Assembly: GCA_900771335.1 (NCBI GenBank)
Contig: CAAGNP010000036.1
Location: 50,505 to 114,504 of the forward strand
Length of the DNA stretch: 64,000 bases
Origin: Rikenellaceae bacterium
GTDB lineage: Bacteria > Bacteroidota > Bacteroidia > Bacteroidales > UBA932
Reading direction: 5' to 3'
Every line of letters begins with the position of its first letter. The stretch's first letter is position 1. The notes beneath the pieces are model-generated. The model did no database searches. It saw nothing but the letters and a program-made list of their open reading frames with translations, and was not told the origin of the DNA. Below are positions 34,423-43,775 of the stretch, piece after piece. Made by a program: the position numbers and the translations under genes.

Positions 34423-35580
34423 ATGGAAGAGAAAAAAATATCATACGACTGCTTGAGAGGATGTGCCACAGAGAGATCACCACAAGGTGAGCTTATCTGC
34501 GAGTACGACACCAGTTGCTGCAAGCTGAGTGTATTCAACTGGCTTGACAACATATCCCAAAAAGATGTAAAGGACCTTTTCGAGGTACGCTTCAAAAACA
34601 CCAGAAAACTATACTATCAGAACACCTCAGGACAGATTATCAAAGAGGGTGATCTTGTGGTGGTAGAGGCGACCACAGGGCACGACGTGGGTATCGTCAC
34701 CCTGCAGGGACCTATGGTGGCCCTTCAGATGAAAAGACACAACCTGGACTACAGGAGCTACGAATTCAGAAAAATATACCGCAAGGCCAAAGCCCTTGAT
34801 ATAGAGAGATGGCAGGAGGCCATAGCCAGAGAGCACACCACCATGATCCGCTCACGCCAGATTGCCGCCGAAATGGGTCTTAACATGAAAATCGGGGATG
34901 TCGAATTCCAGGGAGACGGCACAAAAGCGATATTCTACTATATCGCTGACGAGAGGGTTGACTTCCGCCAGCTTATCAAAGTATTCGCCGAACAATTCAG
35001 GATCCGCATAGAAATGAAGCAGATCGGAGCGAGACAGGAAGCGGGTCTTATCGGAGGTCTGGGTGTATGCGGAAGGGCTCTATGCTGCTCAAATTACATC
35101 TCCAGCTTCCACTCCATCACTACACAGGCTGCAAGATGTCAGGATCTGTCACTCAATCCACAGAAACTCGCAGGCCAGTGCAGCAAACTCAAATGCTGCA
35201 TCAACTATGAAGCGGCAGTCTACACAGAGGCACACAGCAAGATGCCACATGTGAACGCACCTCTTGAACTCGAAGATGGCGACGCATATCTTGTAAAGAC
35301 CAATGTCCTTAAAGACACCATGTGGTTCTCATACGAGAAAGGTGGAATGACCAATATGGTACCACTAAACTCTCAGGAGGTAAGAAACATTCTTCACCTC
35401 AACAGAAAGGGTATAAAAGCCGCTTCGATAAAAGAGAGCGGACACACCGAAAAAGTAAATGAATTTGTGACTGCTGTAGGTGATGACAAGATAGACAGAT
35501 TTGACAAGGAGAAGAAGAGCAGAGGCAATAAAAAGCATCACCGCAGAAAACCACAGAAAGGGGGACAACCATCAAAATAA
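34423..35580 (+). CDS. ricT: PSP1-domain protein, RicT (YaaT) homologue
   Basis: A 385-residue protein with a PSP1 domain (about residues 55-210) and two conserved Cys pairs in GLGVCGRALCCSNYI and QCSKLKCCINYE, fitting the Fe-S binding described for B. subtilis RicT, where it acts in the RicA-RicF-RicT complex on RNA processing and development. No ricA or ricF is seen here. It has a basic C-terminal tail. It lies 9 bases after holB, the same order as in B. subtilis, and its stop overlaps the gldH start by one base. Confidence 0.9.
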   Translation: MEEKKISYDCLRGCATERSPQGELICEYDTSCCKLSVFNWLDNISQKDVKDLFEVRFKNTRKLYYQNTSGQIIKEGDLVVVEATTGHDVGIVTLQGPMVALQMKRHNLDYRSYEFRKIYRKAKALDIERWQEAIAREHTTMIRSRQIAAEMGLNMKIGDVEFQGDGTKAIFYYIADERVDFRQLIKVFAEQFRIRIEMKQIGARQEAGLIGGLGVCGRALCCSNYISSFHSITTQAARCQDLSLNPQKLAGQCSKLKCCINYEAAVYTEAHSKMPHVNAPLELEDGDAYLVKTNVLKDTMWFSYEKGGMTNMVPLNSQEVRNILHLNRKGIKAASIKESGHTEKVNEFVTAVGDDKIDRFDKEKKSRGNKKHHRRKPQKGGQPSK

Positions 35581-36074
35581 TGGGCAGGAGACTATCTCTC
35601 ATAAGCATTATCCTAATCACGATTCTTCAAGGGTGCAATACCCCTGTGAAGAATTACGATTTTGTTAGAATTGATGCGAACAGATATGATACGAGAGATT
35701 CCGTCCACCTCTGCTTGGATGTATTGGATACCACAACCAAATACTCACTATACTTCACATCCAGGACAAGGAAAGATTTTGACTCCCCCCACATACTGGC
35801 AAACATGTACATAACATCGCCATCCGGAGCAAAATCATCGCATTACATAGAGATTCCTGCCGATGTGATGATGTCGCAGAATATCGTAAAAAAATCTGCA
35901 CAGAACGGCATTTGCGACATCACTTGGAGATGGAGCGAAAACCTGGTGATAAAGGAGGCGGGGGAATGGAGAGTCTCACTGCATATCCTTAACCGTGGAT
36001 TGCAAGAGAGCTATATTATAAAAGGGATACAAGAAATAGGAATAAACATCGAACCAAATGAGCGGAAAAGATAA
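35580..36074 (+). CDS. gldH: Gliding-motility-type lipoprotein GldH
   Basis: A 164-residue lipoprotein (signal ending ITILQGC, Cys about residue 19). The body has RDSVHLCLDVLDTTTKYSLYF and a C-terminal WRVSLHILNRGLQESYIIKGIQEIGINI, matching GldH. In Flavobacterium GldH is required for gliding, but non-gliding Bacteroidales keep it and its role there is unclear. It overlaps trmB by 17 bp, in the order ricT-gldH-trmB. Confidence 0.85.
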   Translation: MGRRLSLISIILITILQGCNTPVKNYDFVRIDANRYDTRDSVHLCLDVLDTTTKYSLYFTSRTRKDFDSPHILANMYITSPSGAKSSHYIEIPADVMMSQNIVKKSAQNGICDITWRWSENLVIKEAGEWRVSLHILNRGLQESYIIKGIQEIGINIEPNERKR

Positions 36075-36726
36075 AATCAGAAAATTCAGAGAGAATCTTA
36101 CATTTGAATGTCTTATACAGCCAACTACAGATGAGGTACTACGCAAAGACCACCCAATCAAAGGGCACTGGCACGAGAAGATATTCAAAAACAACAACCC
36201 TATAGTATTGGAGCTTGGGTGCGGTAAAGGTGAATACACAATCGCCCTTTCCGAGAGATACCCGGACAAAAACTTTATCGGCGTGGATATCAAAGGTGCC
36301 CGACTATGGAAAGGGGCCAAATATGCCACAGAGAACCAACTCCCAAATGTCGCATTTCTACGCACACGTATAGAGTTCATCACCTCCCTTTTTGCGGAAA
36401 ATGAGGTCTCTGAGATCTGGGTAACATTTGCTGATCCACAGCCCAACAAACCAAAAAAGAGACTTACCAGTCACCAGTTTCTGGCCAAATACAAGACTTT
36501 CCTGAAGCCTGACGGAATCATACACCTCAAGACAGACAGCATCCTGCTGCACGAATCTACTCTGGAGGTTATCCAAGAGGGTGGTCACAAGCTACTTGAG
36601 GCAAATAACGACATCTACGCCCCTGAGAGCCATGTAGCAGAGGAGATAACATCCATCAAAACCTTTTACGAGTCACAATTTCTCGCCAAAGGGATGCCAA
36701 TCACATACTTAAAATTTGTGCTATAG
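36058..36726 (+). CDS. trmB: tRNA (guanine-N7-)-methyltransferase
   Basis: It methylates G46 in the tRNA variable loop. The 222-residue Rossmann methyltransferase has ELGCGKGEYTIALSERYP (SAM motif I, about residues 51-68), NFIGVDIKGARLWKGAK and ADPQPNKPKKRLTSHQFL (family signature with DP and KKRH-like segment). Last gene of the holB operon; its 3' end overlaps the convergent polyprenyl synthase gene by 26 bp. Confidence 0.95.
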   Translation: MSGKDKIRKFRENLTFECLIQPTTDEVLRKDHPIKGHWHEKIFKNNNPIVLELGCGKGEYTIALSERYPDKNFIGVDIKGARLWKGAKYATENQLPNVAFLRTRIEFITSLFAENEVSEIWVTFADPQPNKPKKRLTSHQFLAKYKTFLKPDGIIHLKTDSILLHESTLEVIQEGGHKLLEANNDIYAPESHVAEEITSIKTFYESQFLAKGMPITYLKFVL

Positions 36727-37696
36727 AAGAGATATAACCTCTGAATGGGGTATCGGGAAGAACCGACAGAGAAGCCACAGAGGATTCAATATATTCGTTA
36801 AGACGAAGTTTTGCAGATTGTACGCCATTATTGTCAAGAACATACTGGCGTACTTTTTTAATTATCTCCAAGTTCTTGCTTTGGTCCGCCCCTTTGGTGA
36901 CATCTATCTCTCTGATAAGAGATCTTATCTCACTCTCCCTTTCAGGGCAGTTTTCAAATGCACACAAAAGGGGAAGCGTCACCTTTCTCTCCGCCAGATC
37001 AGAACCGACATCCTTGCCATCCTGAATGGTGGCAGAGTAGTCAAGGATATCATCCCTCATCTGGAAAGAGAGGCCGAGCCTGTAAGCAAACTCTTTAATA
37101 CCACCCACGACCTCATCATCCTGACCCTCTGCGATGGCAGCTGAGCACATAGCTGCTATAAACAGACTTGCTGTTTTCCTGTAGATTATGGCGAGATAGT
37201 CGTCAAATGTGGTATTCACATCGTCTGCCCTCTGCATCTGGAGCATTTCACCCTCGGAGAGGTCCTCTATGGTCTGGGCAAACAGAGAGATTATGCGATA
37301 ATCGCAATTGTTCGATATGATGAGCTTGATGGCCCTGGAGAGCCAGAAATCCCCCATAAGAAGTGATGCCCCGGGGGAGAAAAGGGCATTAACAGTTATT
37401 TTGCCCCTTCTGTACATACTCTCATCCACTACATCATCATGGAGGAGTGTAGCAGTGTGGATAATCTCAGATGCGGCTGCACAGACTTTTGAAGCTATAG
37501 GGGCATTTGCGCCACACGCCTTGGATACAAGCAGGGACAATAAAGGACGGAGCATCTTTCCCGATGAAAGGAAAAGATGCTCATTGATCCTATTGAGCAA
37601 GTCTATCTCAGAACTCAGAGAATTCTTTATATAAGATCTGAAATCTGACCAATCATCACCTAAGGCTGACTGAATATCTATTAGACTTGCTGCCAT
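36701..37696 (-). CDS. Polyprenyl diphosphate synthase (octaprenyl/long-chain type)
   Basis: A 331-residue all-helical prenyltransferase that chain-elongates with isopentenyl diphosphate. Both aspartate-rich motifs are seen: HDDVVDE in LLHDDVVDESMYRRGK (about residue 89) and RDDILDYSA (about 217), with SGKMLRPLL near the start and KVTLPLLCAFE. The residues before the first motif are small, which fits long-chain (menaquinone side-chain) products. It ends a minus-strand operon after two barrel genes and trxA. Confidence 0.92.
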   Translation of the reverse strand: MAASLIDIQSALGDDWSDFRSYIKNSLSSEIDLLNRINEHLFLSSGKMLRPLLSLLVSKACGANAPIASKVCAAASEIIHTATLLHDDVVDESMYRRGKITVNALFSPGASLLMGDFWLSRAIKLIISNNCDYRIISLFAQTIEDLSEGEMLQMQRADDVNTTFDDYLAIIYRKTASLFIAAMCSAAIAEGQDDEVVGGIKEFAYRLGLSFQMRDDILDYSATIQDGKDVGSDLAERKVTLPLLCAFENCPERESEIRSLIREIDVTKGADQSKNLEIIKKVRQYVLDNNGVQSAKLRLNEYIESSVASLSVLPDTPFRGYISSIAQILSM

Positions 37697-37702
37697 AATG
37701 TT

Positions 37703-38380
37703 TTAGAAGAAGAGTGCTACTGATACTTCAAGACCGGCAAGTTTGGCCCCTTTGATCTCGTCAAGAATCTCTTTCACAACTACCTCACCTGCGCCAAGAT
37801 CGGCTGCATCAACCAGTTTGCCCAATGCCCAATTGTATTTTACAGATGCCTGAAGTTTCCAGATATCCACACCGGCACCAAGACCTACACCATAATCCAT
37901 AGATCCGAATACTTTGTTAAGATTTTCATTAACATTCATATTCAAAGCAGAAAGGTCCAACTTGGTAACAACAGGGAAACTTACATATGGAACTGCCTGT
38001 ACGAATGGTCTTACAGGTCCGAGTTTGATTCCCCACTGGATAGCTACAGGTACCTGAATAGAGCCTACAGACAATTTTGCAAGGACATCACCCAAGTTGC
38101 CGATAGAAGGGACAAGGTCTTTGGAAAGTTTCACTCCTGACTGAGAATACAATACCTCAGGCTGGATAGCCAAGCCAAATGGCAAACCTACTTGCAGAGC
38201 TACACCCGCATGAAAACCGGTATAAGTAGACAATGCTGACTTTACATCTTCCACTGCGCTACCTGAAAGATCTGTGATGTTAAGGCCACCTTTAACACCG
38301 AACTTCACTTGTGCATTTGCAGAGAAACTGATGGAAAGGGCAATCGCACAAACTGTTACAAAACTCAAAAATCTTTTCAT
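37703..38380 (-). CDS. PorT-type outer-membrane beta-barrel protein
   Basis: A 225-residue protein with a signal peptide (MKRFLSFVTVCAIALSISFSANAQ) followed by VKFGVKGGLNITDLSGSA and alternating strands (GFHAGVALQVGLPFGLAIQPEVLYSQ), ending in VALFF, as eight-stranded outer-membrane barrels do. Ligand or role unknown. It is a paralogue of the shorter barrel encoded at 38734-39186; trxA lies between them. Confidence 0.88.
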   Translation of the reverse strand: MKRFLSFVTVCAIALSISFSANAQVKFGVKGGLNITDLSGSAVEDVKSALSTYTGFHAGVALQVGLPFGLAIQPEVLYSQSGVKLSKDLVPSIGNLGDVLAKLSVGSIQVPVAIQWGIKLGPVRPFVQAVPYVSFPVVTKLDLSALNMNVNENLNKVFGSMDYGVGLGAGVDIWKLQASVKYNWALGKLVDAADLGAGEVVVKEILDEIKGAKLAGLEVSVALFF

Positions 38381-38392
38381 ATCTCTTAAATT

Positions 38393-38704
38393 TTAAAGTG
38401 AATTCAATTTCTCCACGATAGCTGCTTTGTTAGTAGCACCAACCAATTTGTCTTTCAATTCTCCACCTTTGAAGAAAAGGAGTGTAGGGATGTTTCTGAT
38501 ACCGTATTTCATAGGAACCTCAGAGCAGTCATCCACGTTGCATTTGGCGATAAGATATTTGCCTTCGTACTCTGCTGCCAACTCCTCTACGATAGGGGTA
38601 ATCATACGGCAAGGGCCACACCATGGTGCCCAGAAATCAACGAGTACAGGAACTTCAGATTTCAATACAAGTTCATCAAAATTAGTGTCAGTAATTGCTG
38701 TCAT
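38393..38704 (-). CDS. trxA: Thioredoxin
   Basis: A 103-residue cytoplasmic thioredoxin with the active site WCGPC (Cys29, Cys32), cis-Pro in IRNIPTLLFF and no signal peptide. General disulfide reductase. ATG 38704 is chosen: the family begins near MTAITDTNF, and an in-frame extension to 38737 would overlap the upstream gene. It sits between two outer-membrane barrel genes. Confidence 0.96.
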   Translation of the reverse strand: MTAITDTNFDELVLKSEVPVLVDFWAPWCGPCRMITPIVEELAAEYEGKYLIAKCNVDDCSEVPMKYGIRNIPTLLFFKGGELKDKLVGATNKAAIVEKLNSL

Positions 38705-38733
38705 AAATGTGTAAATTTTAAATTTGTTAATAA

Positions 38734-39186
38734 TCAAAAGAAGAAACCCAGGGCAATCTCAAATCCTTCATATAGCTCACTCCATTTGTACTGGGCATGC
38801 ACCTGGAAGCGCCATATATCCAGACCTCCCCCCAAACCAACTCCATAATTGAGACTCATCCCTTTTTCTGTAGGGATACTTAAGAATGGTGTGACTGCCA
38901 CAAATGGCCTCAACAGTATAAGATCAAATCCATACTGAAGACCTACACCCGGTTCTACAAAACCAAGATTCCATGTACCCAGATAGCCCATGTTCATCAC
39001 TTTCTGCATATACTGGACTTCGGGCTGGATCGCAAAACCGAATGGTAAATTAAAATTAACAGCCGCCCCGGCAAGAAAGCCAGGGTAGCTGTAACCCGCT
39101 TTTACTCCATATCGAACTTGTCCGTTGGCAACAAGTGATCCGGACAAGAGCAATATTGCAATAATTGCTATAATTTTATTTTTCAT
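38734..39186 (-). CDS. Small outer-membrane beta-barrel protein (paralogue of 37703-38380)
   Basis: A 150-residue protein with a signal peptide (MKNKIIAIIAILLLSGSLVANGQ) and strands VRYGVKAGYSYPGFLAGAAV and NLPFGFAIQPEVQYMQK, strongly resembling the larger barrel two genes downstream, and ending in ALGFFF. It is about 75 residues shorter than its paralogue, so it may have lost a pair of strands or loops. First gene of barrel-trxA-barrel-polyprenyl synthase. Confidence 0.82.
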   Translation of the reverse strand: MKNKIIAIIAILLLSGSLVANGQVRYGVKAGYSYPGFLAGAAVNFNLPFGFAIQPEVQYMQKVMNMGYLGTWNLGFVEPGVGLQYGFDLILLRPFVAVTPFLSIPTEKGMSLNYGVGLGGGLDIWRFQVHAQYKWSELYEGFEIALGFFF

Positions 39187-39189
39187 ACC

Positions 39190-39234
39190 GAGAGTTTTTT
39201 CCTGTTTATACGCAAATATAAGAAAAAAACTCTC
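39190..39234. repeat. 11-bp inverted repeat flanking a promoter
   Basis: GAGAGTTTTTT (39190-39200) and its exact inverse complement AAAAAACTCTC (39224-39234) enclose 23 bases containing TATATTTG on the minus strand (39213-39220). That is the likely -7 element for the barrel-trxA operon. The repeat could be an operator. As RNA it could also form part of a terminator for the PII-like gene ending at 39240. Confidence 0.6.
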
Positions 39235-39239
39235 TTTTG

Positions 39240-39533
39240 CTACACTGTCTGCTCAATATTCCAGACAAAAGCTCTTACCCCCACCTCTGTGTTTCTGAGG
39301 TCCAGCTTCTTGACAGTATCAAGCAATTCCGCTACTTTATCATCCTCCACCACTGTGATTACTGCAGAGTTCATCTCCGGCCAGGTGTGGGTACCACGAC
39401 GTGGCTCACCTCCGTTTGTACCTCTCCCCTGCACTTGCTCAAAAAAAGTAAAACCTCTGATTCCCAACATATCAAGCATATACTCTACACGCTCGGTATT
39501 TGCCTGGTTAAATACTATAAATACAGATTTCAT
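39240..39533 (-). CDS. PII-like transporter-associated protein (PG0541 type)
   Basis: A 97-residue cytoplasmic protein: KSVFIVFNQANTERVEYMLD, GIRGFTFFEQVQGRGTNGGE (positioned like the PII T-loop) and NSAVITVVEDDKVAELLDTV. The beta-alpha-beta pattern resembles PII/GlnB-type regulators. It matches the small proteins encoded after RND efflux genes in Bacteroidales such as PG0541 of Porphyromonas gingivalis. It lies 3 bases after the RND pump gene; regulation of the pump is inferred, not shown. Confidence 0.82.
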   Translation of the reverse strand: MKSVFIVFNQANTERVEYMLDMLGIRGFTFFEQVQGRGTNGGEPRRGTHTWPEMNSAVITVVEDDKVAELLDTVKKLDLRNTEVGVRAFVWNIEQTV

Positions 39534-39536
39534 CGC

Positions 39537-42500
39537 TTATTCCTCCTTATTGTTTTCTTGAGCAGATGTTGAGATCTGCATAAAGATAAAGTTCTTCCTG
39601 TTTTGTTCCTCTTTATCCCTCTCTCCGTGACGGGACATGATACCATATACCACAGGTACAATAACCAATGTCACCACTGTTGAGACCAAAAGACCACCGA
39701 TTACCACGATACCAAGAGGTTGCCACATCTCAGCACCTTCACCATTGCTCAATGCCATAGGGAGCATACCCAAAAGTGTGGTAAAAGCGGTCATAAGAAC
39801 AGGACGGAGACGTGATGCACCGGAGAGGGCAATAGCCTCATTTAGCTCATAACCCCTGTCACGCATAAGGTTGATGTAATCCACGAGAACGATACCGTTC
39901 TTTACAACAATACCCACAAGCATGATACAACCCAGAGCACCGATCATATCCAAAGATGTACTTGTGATCCACAATGCCAAAACTACACCGGAGATGGCGA
40001 AAGGAACCGACATCATAATGATGGTAGGTTTTGAGAGTGACTCAAACTGCGAAGCCATCACGATATAAACCAGAAGGATGATAAGGAGGGCAAGCATACC
40101 CATATCACCAAATGACTCCTGCTGATCTTCATAACTACCGCCAAGACGGTACACAATACCTGCAGGGGCATGCACATCAGCCAGAGCTGCGTCAATCTGT
40201 GCTGCCAGCTCACCCAATGACACCTCATAAGGGGTAACATTTACTGAGAGGAAGCGCTGACGGGACTTGCGGGTGATGGTCTGAGGCGCCCAATACTCTT
40301 CAATATGGGCAATCTCGCTCAATTTCACCTTACCTCCCATAGGGGTAGGGATAGTAAGATCCTGCAGTTTTGAAAGGGTGTTTCTGTCCTCTTCCTGAAG
40401 TCTTACCACAATATCGTACTCATCACCATCCTCTTTAAGGAATCCACAGGCCATACCGTTCACACGATTGCGGACATAAGTGGAGATAGTAGCTGATGTA
40501 AGGCCAAGGTATGCACATTTCTCTTTATCTACTACCACTTTAAGCTCTGCACGCTCTGCGTCACGGCTGCTCACGATATCACGTGCACCAGGGACCTCTT
40601 CCCTTACAGCCTGCATCACCTCTGCTGCAAACCTGTTGGTCTCATCGAAATCGTAACCATATATCTCAATGCTCACTTTCTGGCCACTTCCTCCAAAACC
40701 GCCTGACACGTTACACTGATAGTTTATGATCTCAGGATATCTGCCCAATTCATTACGCAGCACCTCTGCAATCTCGAAAATGGTGCGCTCACGCTCATAC
40801 TTCTTGGTACAAACTACAGTCATGGAGATCTTATAGTTTGTAGTCTGAGAGAAAATAGCACCTACACCTGCATCATCATTTGAACCTGCAGAGGTAGAGA
40901 GCATGGTCATCTCAGGTACAAGCTCCCTGAATCTGTTTTCAAGGGTGCGGGCTGTCTTGAGCGTATGCTCGATACGGGTACCCGGCTGAAGCTCTACTGT
41001 CACTGACAAACGGCCGTTGTCGGACTGCTGCATAAAGTCTGTTCCCACTTTACCCATAATCATAGGGGTCAGTGAAGCAAAGAAGAAGAGTACAGAGAAC
41101 AGTACCACAAGTCTCTTATGGGTCAAGCACCAACGTAGAATGTTGGCATACACTACATCCACTTTATCCAGCGCCTTGACCACATATCTATCATACCAGT
41201 TCACTTTAGACCTGATCTCTACGATATGTCCATGCTCATCCACCTTGATTTTCTTGGCCTGCAAAAGTTTTGAGCACAACATAGGTGTCAATGAGATAGC
41301 CACAACTGTAGAAGTACATACCACTATGGTCACAATCCAGCCGAGCTCTTTGAACATGATACCTGCCTGACCGTTAAGCATAGTAAGAGGGACGAACACC
41401 ACTACGATAACAAGTGTGGTGGCGATAACCGATGTCCACACCTCATTGGTAGCATAAATGGCCGCCTCTCGTGGGTTGGATCCCCTCTCAATATGTTTGG
41501 TAATGTTTTCAAGAACCACAATGGCATCGTCCACCACCATACCGATCGCTACAGTCAAAGAACATAGCGAGATAATGTTAAGCGAACTGTCTACCAATAG
41601 AAGGTAGATAAATGCAACGATAAGAGCAATAGGGATGGTGATACCGATAATGAATGTGGCACGCCATCTCCCCAGGAACACCAACACTACCAATACCACA
41701 AACAACAGCGCATAGAAGATTGACTCTGCAAGTGAGTTGATGGAGTTCTGTATCTCTGTAGATGAGTCATAAATCACATCTATCTTCACATCGGATGGAA
41801 GTGTTTTCTCAATCCTCTTCATCTCCTTATTCACTGCCTTACAGATCTGAACGGTGTTTGCTCCGGTCTGTTTGGTAATCATCATACGGACACCCTCACG
41901 GCTATTGATTTTCTCATCCAGAGAGAGGTCCTTGATGGTATCTTTTACCACTGCTATATCCCTTACAAATACCTGCTGACCTGCAGGGGTAGTGGTCACA
42001 ACAATATTCTCTATCTCCGCACTCTCCAGGTATTCACTTCTCACCTGCATCTGGTACTGCTCATTGAGCATTTTTACTGTACCCGAAGAGAGGTTAAGGT
42101 TGTTTGCACTGATCATATTGCCCACAGTCTCCAATGGAATACCATAAGCATCAAGTTTCTGCTGGTCAAGGTTTACATAGACATATCTCTCCGGAGCTCC
42201 GGAAAGCGAGATGTTACCGATACCATTTACACGGTTAAGCTGAGGGATAACCTCATCATTGAGAAGTTTGTCAAGACCTGCATAACTGTCATCAGCGGTA
42301 ATCGCAAACTGGATGATAGGCATGGAACTTGAACTGAACTTGAAGATGAAAGGGTTGCTGCAGCCATCCGGCAGCTGGTCTTTCAACATATCCACATAGG
42401 AGCGGATATCATTCATAACCTCGTCCAGGTTTGTCCCCCACTCCATCTCAAGCATAACCATAGACATATGGTCCTTTGATTGGGATGATATCTCCTTCAG

Positions 42501-42728
42501 GCCGTCTACCGAGTTCAAGCTGTTCTCTACAATCTTGGTAACATTTGTCTCGATCTCACTCGCACTCGCACCGGCATATGTAGTCATCACTGTGATATAT
42601 GGTGGCTCCATCTCCGGGAACTGGTCGATCGGAAGCTTGCTCAGCGAGAACAAACCAATAATAGCCACAGCGACAAAGATGAGGGCTGTCGTTACGGGCT
42701 TGTTAATCGATGTTTTATATATACTCAT
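39537..42728 (-). CDS. RND efflux permease (AcrB/HAE1 family)
   Basis: A 1063-residue inner-membrane proton-driven pump with the standard 12-helix, two-large-loop layout: start ITNKPVTTALIFVAVAIIG-like (KTSINKPVTTALIFVAVA), the TM4 proton-relay pair in GMVVDDAIVVLENI, and KNGIVLVDYINLMRDRG near the end. Probably exports drugs, bile acids or fatty acids; substrate unknown. Encoded between the periplasmic adaptor and the PII-like gene in a five-gene operon. Confidence 0.97.
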   Translation of the reverse strand: MSIYKTSINKPVTTALIFVAVAIIGLFSLSKLPIDQFPEMEPPYITVMTTYAGASASEIETNVTKIVENSLNSVDGLKEISSQSKDHMSMVMLEMEWGTNLDEVMNDIRSYVDMLKDQLPDGCSNPFIFKFSSSSMPIIQFAITADDSYAGLDKLLNDEVIPQLNRVNGIGNISLSGAPERYVYVNLDQQKLDAYGIPLETVGNMISANNLNLSSGTVKMLNEQYQMQVRSEYLESAEIENIVVTTTPAGQQVFVRDIAVVKDTIKDLSLDEKINSREGVRMMITKQTGANTVQICKAVNKEMKRIEKTLPSDVKIDVIYDSSTEIQNSINSLAESIFYALLFVVLVVLVFLGRWRATFIIGITIPIALIVAFIYLLLVDSSLNIISLCSLTVAIGMVVDDAIVVLENITKHIERGSNPREAAIYATNEVWTSVIATTLVIVVVFVPLTMLNGQAGIMFKELGWIVTIVVCTSTVVAISLTPMLCSKLLQAKKIKVDEHGHIVEIRSKVNWYDRYVVKALDKVDVVYANILRWCLTHKRLVVLFSVLFFFASLTPMIMGKVGTDFMQQSDNGRLSVTVELQPGTRIEHTLKTARTLENRFRELVPEMTMLSTSAGSNDDAGVGAIFSQTTNYKISMTVVCTKKYERERTIFEIAEVLRNELGRYPEIINYQCNVSGGFGGSGQKVSIEIYGYDFDETNRFAAEVMQAVREEVPGARDIVSSRDAERAELKVVVDKEKCAYLGLTSATISTYVRNRVNGMACGFLKEDGDEYDIVVRLQEEDRNTLSKLQDLTIPTPMGGKVKLSEIAHIEEYWAPQTITRKSRQRFLSVNVTPYEVSLGELAAQIDAALADVHAPAGIVYRLGGSYEDQQESFGDMGMLALLIILLVYIVMASQFESLSKPTIIMMSVPFAISGVVLALWITSTSLDMIGALGCIMLVGIVVKNGIVLVDYINLMRDRGYELNEAIALSGASRLRPVLMTAFTTLLGMLPMALSNGEGAEMWQPLGIVVIGGLLVSTVVTLVIVPVVYGIMSRHGERDKEEQNRKNFIFMQISTSAQENNKEE

Positions 42729-42740
42729 TATTTATTCTCC

Positions 42741-43757
42741 TTATTTAGAAATGGTCAAATTAACTCCATCCACAAGTTTTGCCTGACCTACAGTCACCAA
42801 CTCCATACCCTCGGCGACACCCTCTCCTGAGATCTCAATCTGGTCATCAAAACGTTGGCCAAGTGTCACAAACACCCTTTTTGCCACACCATTTTCATTT
42901 ACATATACATACCTCTCATTCGAACCGATAAGTTTTAGAACCGATTGGTAAGGAACTACAATAGTATTCTCTTTGCCCATTGGCATAGATGTACGTACAT
43001 ACATACCTGGACGGAGAAGATTCTTGCCATTAGGAATTTTGACCTTAGCCTGGAAAGTGTGTGTAGCAGCGTCAATGGTAGGGTGGATAACCTCCACTGT
43101 ACCTTGGAAAGTCTGATCCGGATAGATATCAGATACAATATCCACCTTCATTCCGGCTTTCACTTTTGGGAAAAACTGCTCTGGAATATTGATATATGCT
43201 TTCAGGTTCTCAATCTGTGTCAGAACCAGGATAGGCTGACCTGCATAGAGCTCACCATCCTCATAATTCTTGGCAGAGATTACACCATTGAAACGGGCTT
43301 TGACAAAGGTATTTTCCTCAAGGAATTCAAGATTCTCTTTTGTCTGCTCATAGCTTAGCTTTGTCTGGTCATAATTCTGTTGGGAGATGGAACCGGCCTT
43401 ATAAAGGGACTCCATTCTCTCCATATTGGTAGTCAGGTTTGCATAAGTCAGCTTGGTAGTATTCAGCTGCATCTGGTCCATGCACACAAGCATATCACCT
43501 TTTTTGACCTTGTCACCTACCTCTACAAATATCTGCTCTATTTTACCGGTTACAGATGGAGCGATGCTCATAGTCTCATAACCTTGAAGATTTGTCGAAA
43601 ATTCCACTACTCTGGAGATCTCTGTTTTCTGAAGAGGGGTAACCTTTACCACCTCTGTACGTACAGCTTCCCCTTGTACTTCTTCTTGTGTTTTGCTTCC
43701 GCAGCCGGCAAGCATGAAAAGTGCTGCAGAAATAAGGGTAAATTTGATTAGTTTCAT
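42741..43757 (-). CDS. RND efflux periplasmic adaptor (membrane fusion protein), lipoprotein
   Basis: A 338-residue protein with a lipobox (SAALFMLAGC, Cys about 19). Features: barrel-sandwich half (IAPSVTGKIEQIFVEVGDKV), helical hairpin (about 100-150), second lipoyl half (ARFNGVISAKNYEDGELY) and beta-barrel domain (IPNGKNLLRPGMYVRTSMP). It bridges the RND pump to the TolC-like channel encoded on either side. Confidence 0.95.
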   Translation of the reverse strand: MKLIKFTLISAALFMLAGCGSKTQEEVQGEAVRTEVVKVTPLQKTEISRVVEFSTNLQGYETMSIAPSVTGKIEQIFVEVGDKVKKGDMLVCMDQMQLNTTKLTYANLTTNMERMESLYKAGSISQQNYDQTKLSYEQTKENLEFLEENTFVKARFNGVISAKNYEDGELYAGQPILVLTQIENLKAYINIPEQFFPKVKAGMKVDIVSDIYPDQTFQGTVEVIHPTIDAATHTFQAKVKIPNGKNLLRPGMYVRTSMPMGKENTIVVPYQSVLKLIGSNERYVYVNENGVAKRVFVTLGQRFDDQIEISGEGVAEGMELVTVGQAKLVDGVNLTISK

Positions 43758-43775
43758 ATCGTTATTTTCTATTTG

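Noticed and set aside
34059..34601. 180-codon minus-strand frame
   Set aside because: It spans the holB-ricT junction in antisense; Ser/Leu-rich and without recognisable features.
39190..39234. Tiny invertible promoter for the barrel-trxA operon
   Set aside because: A 23-bp core is much shorter than known invertible promoters and no recombinase is adjacent; an operator or hairpin is more likely.
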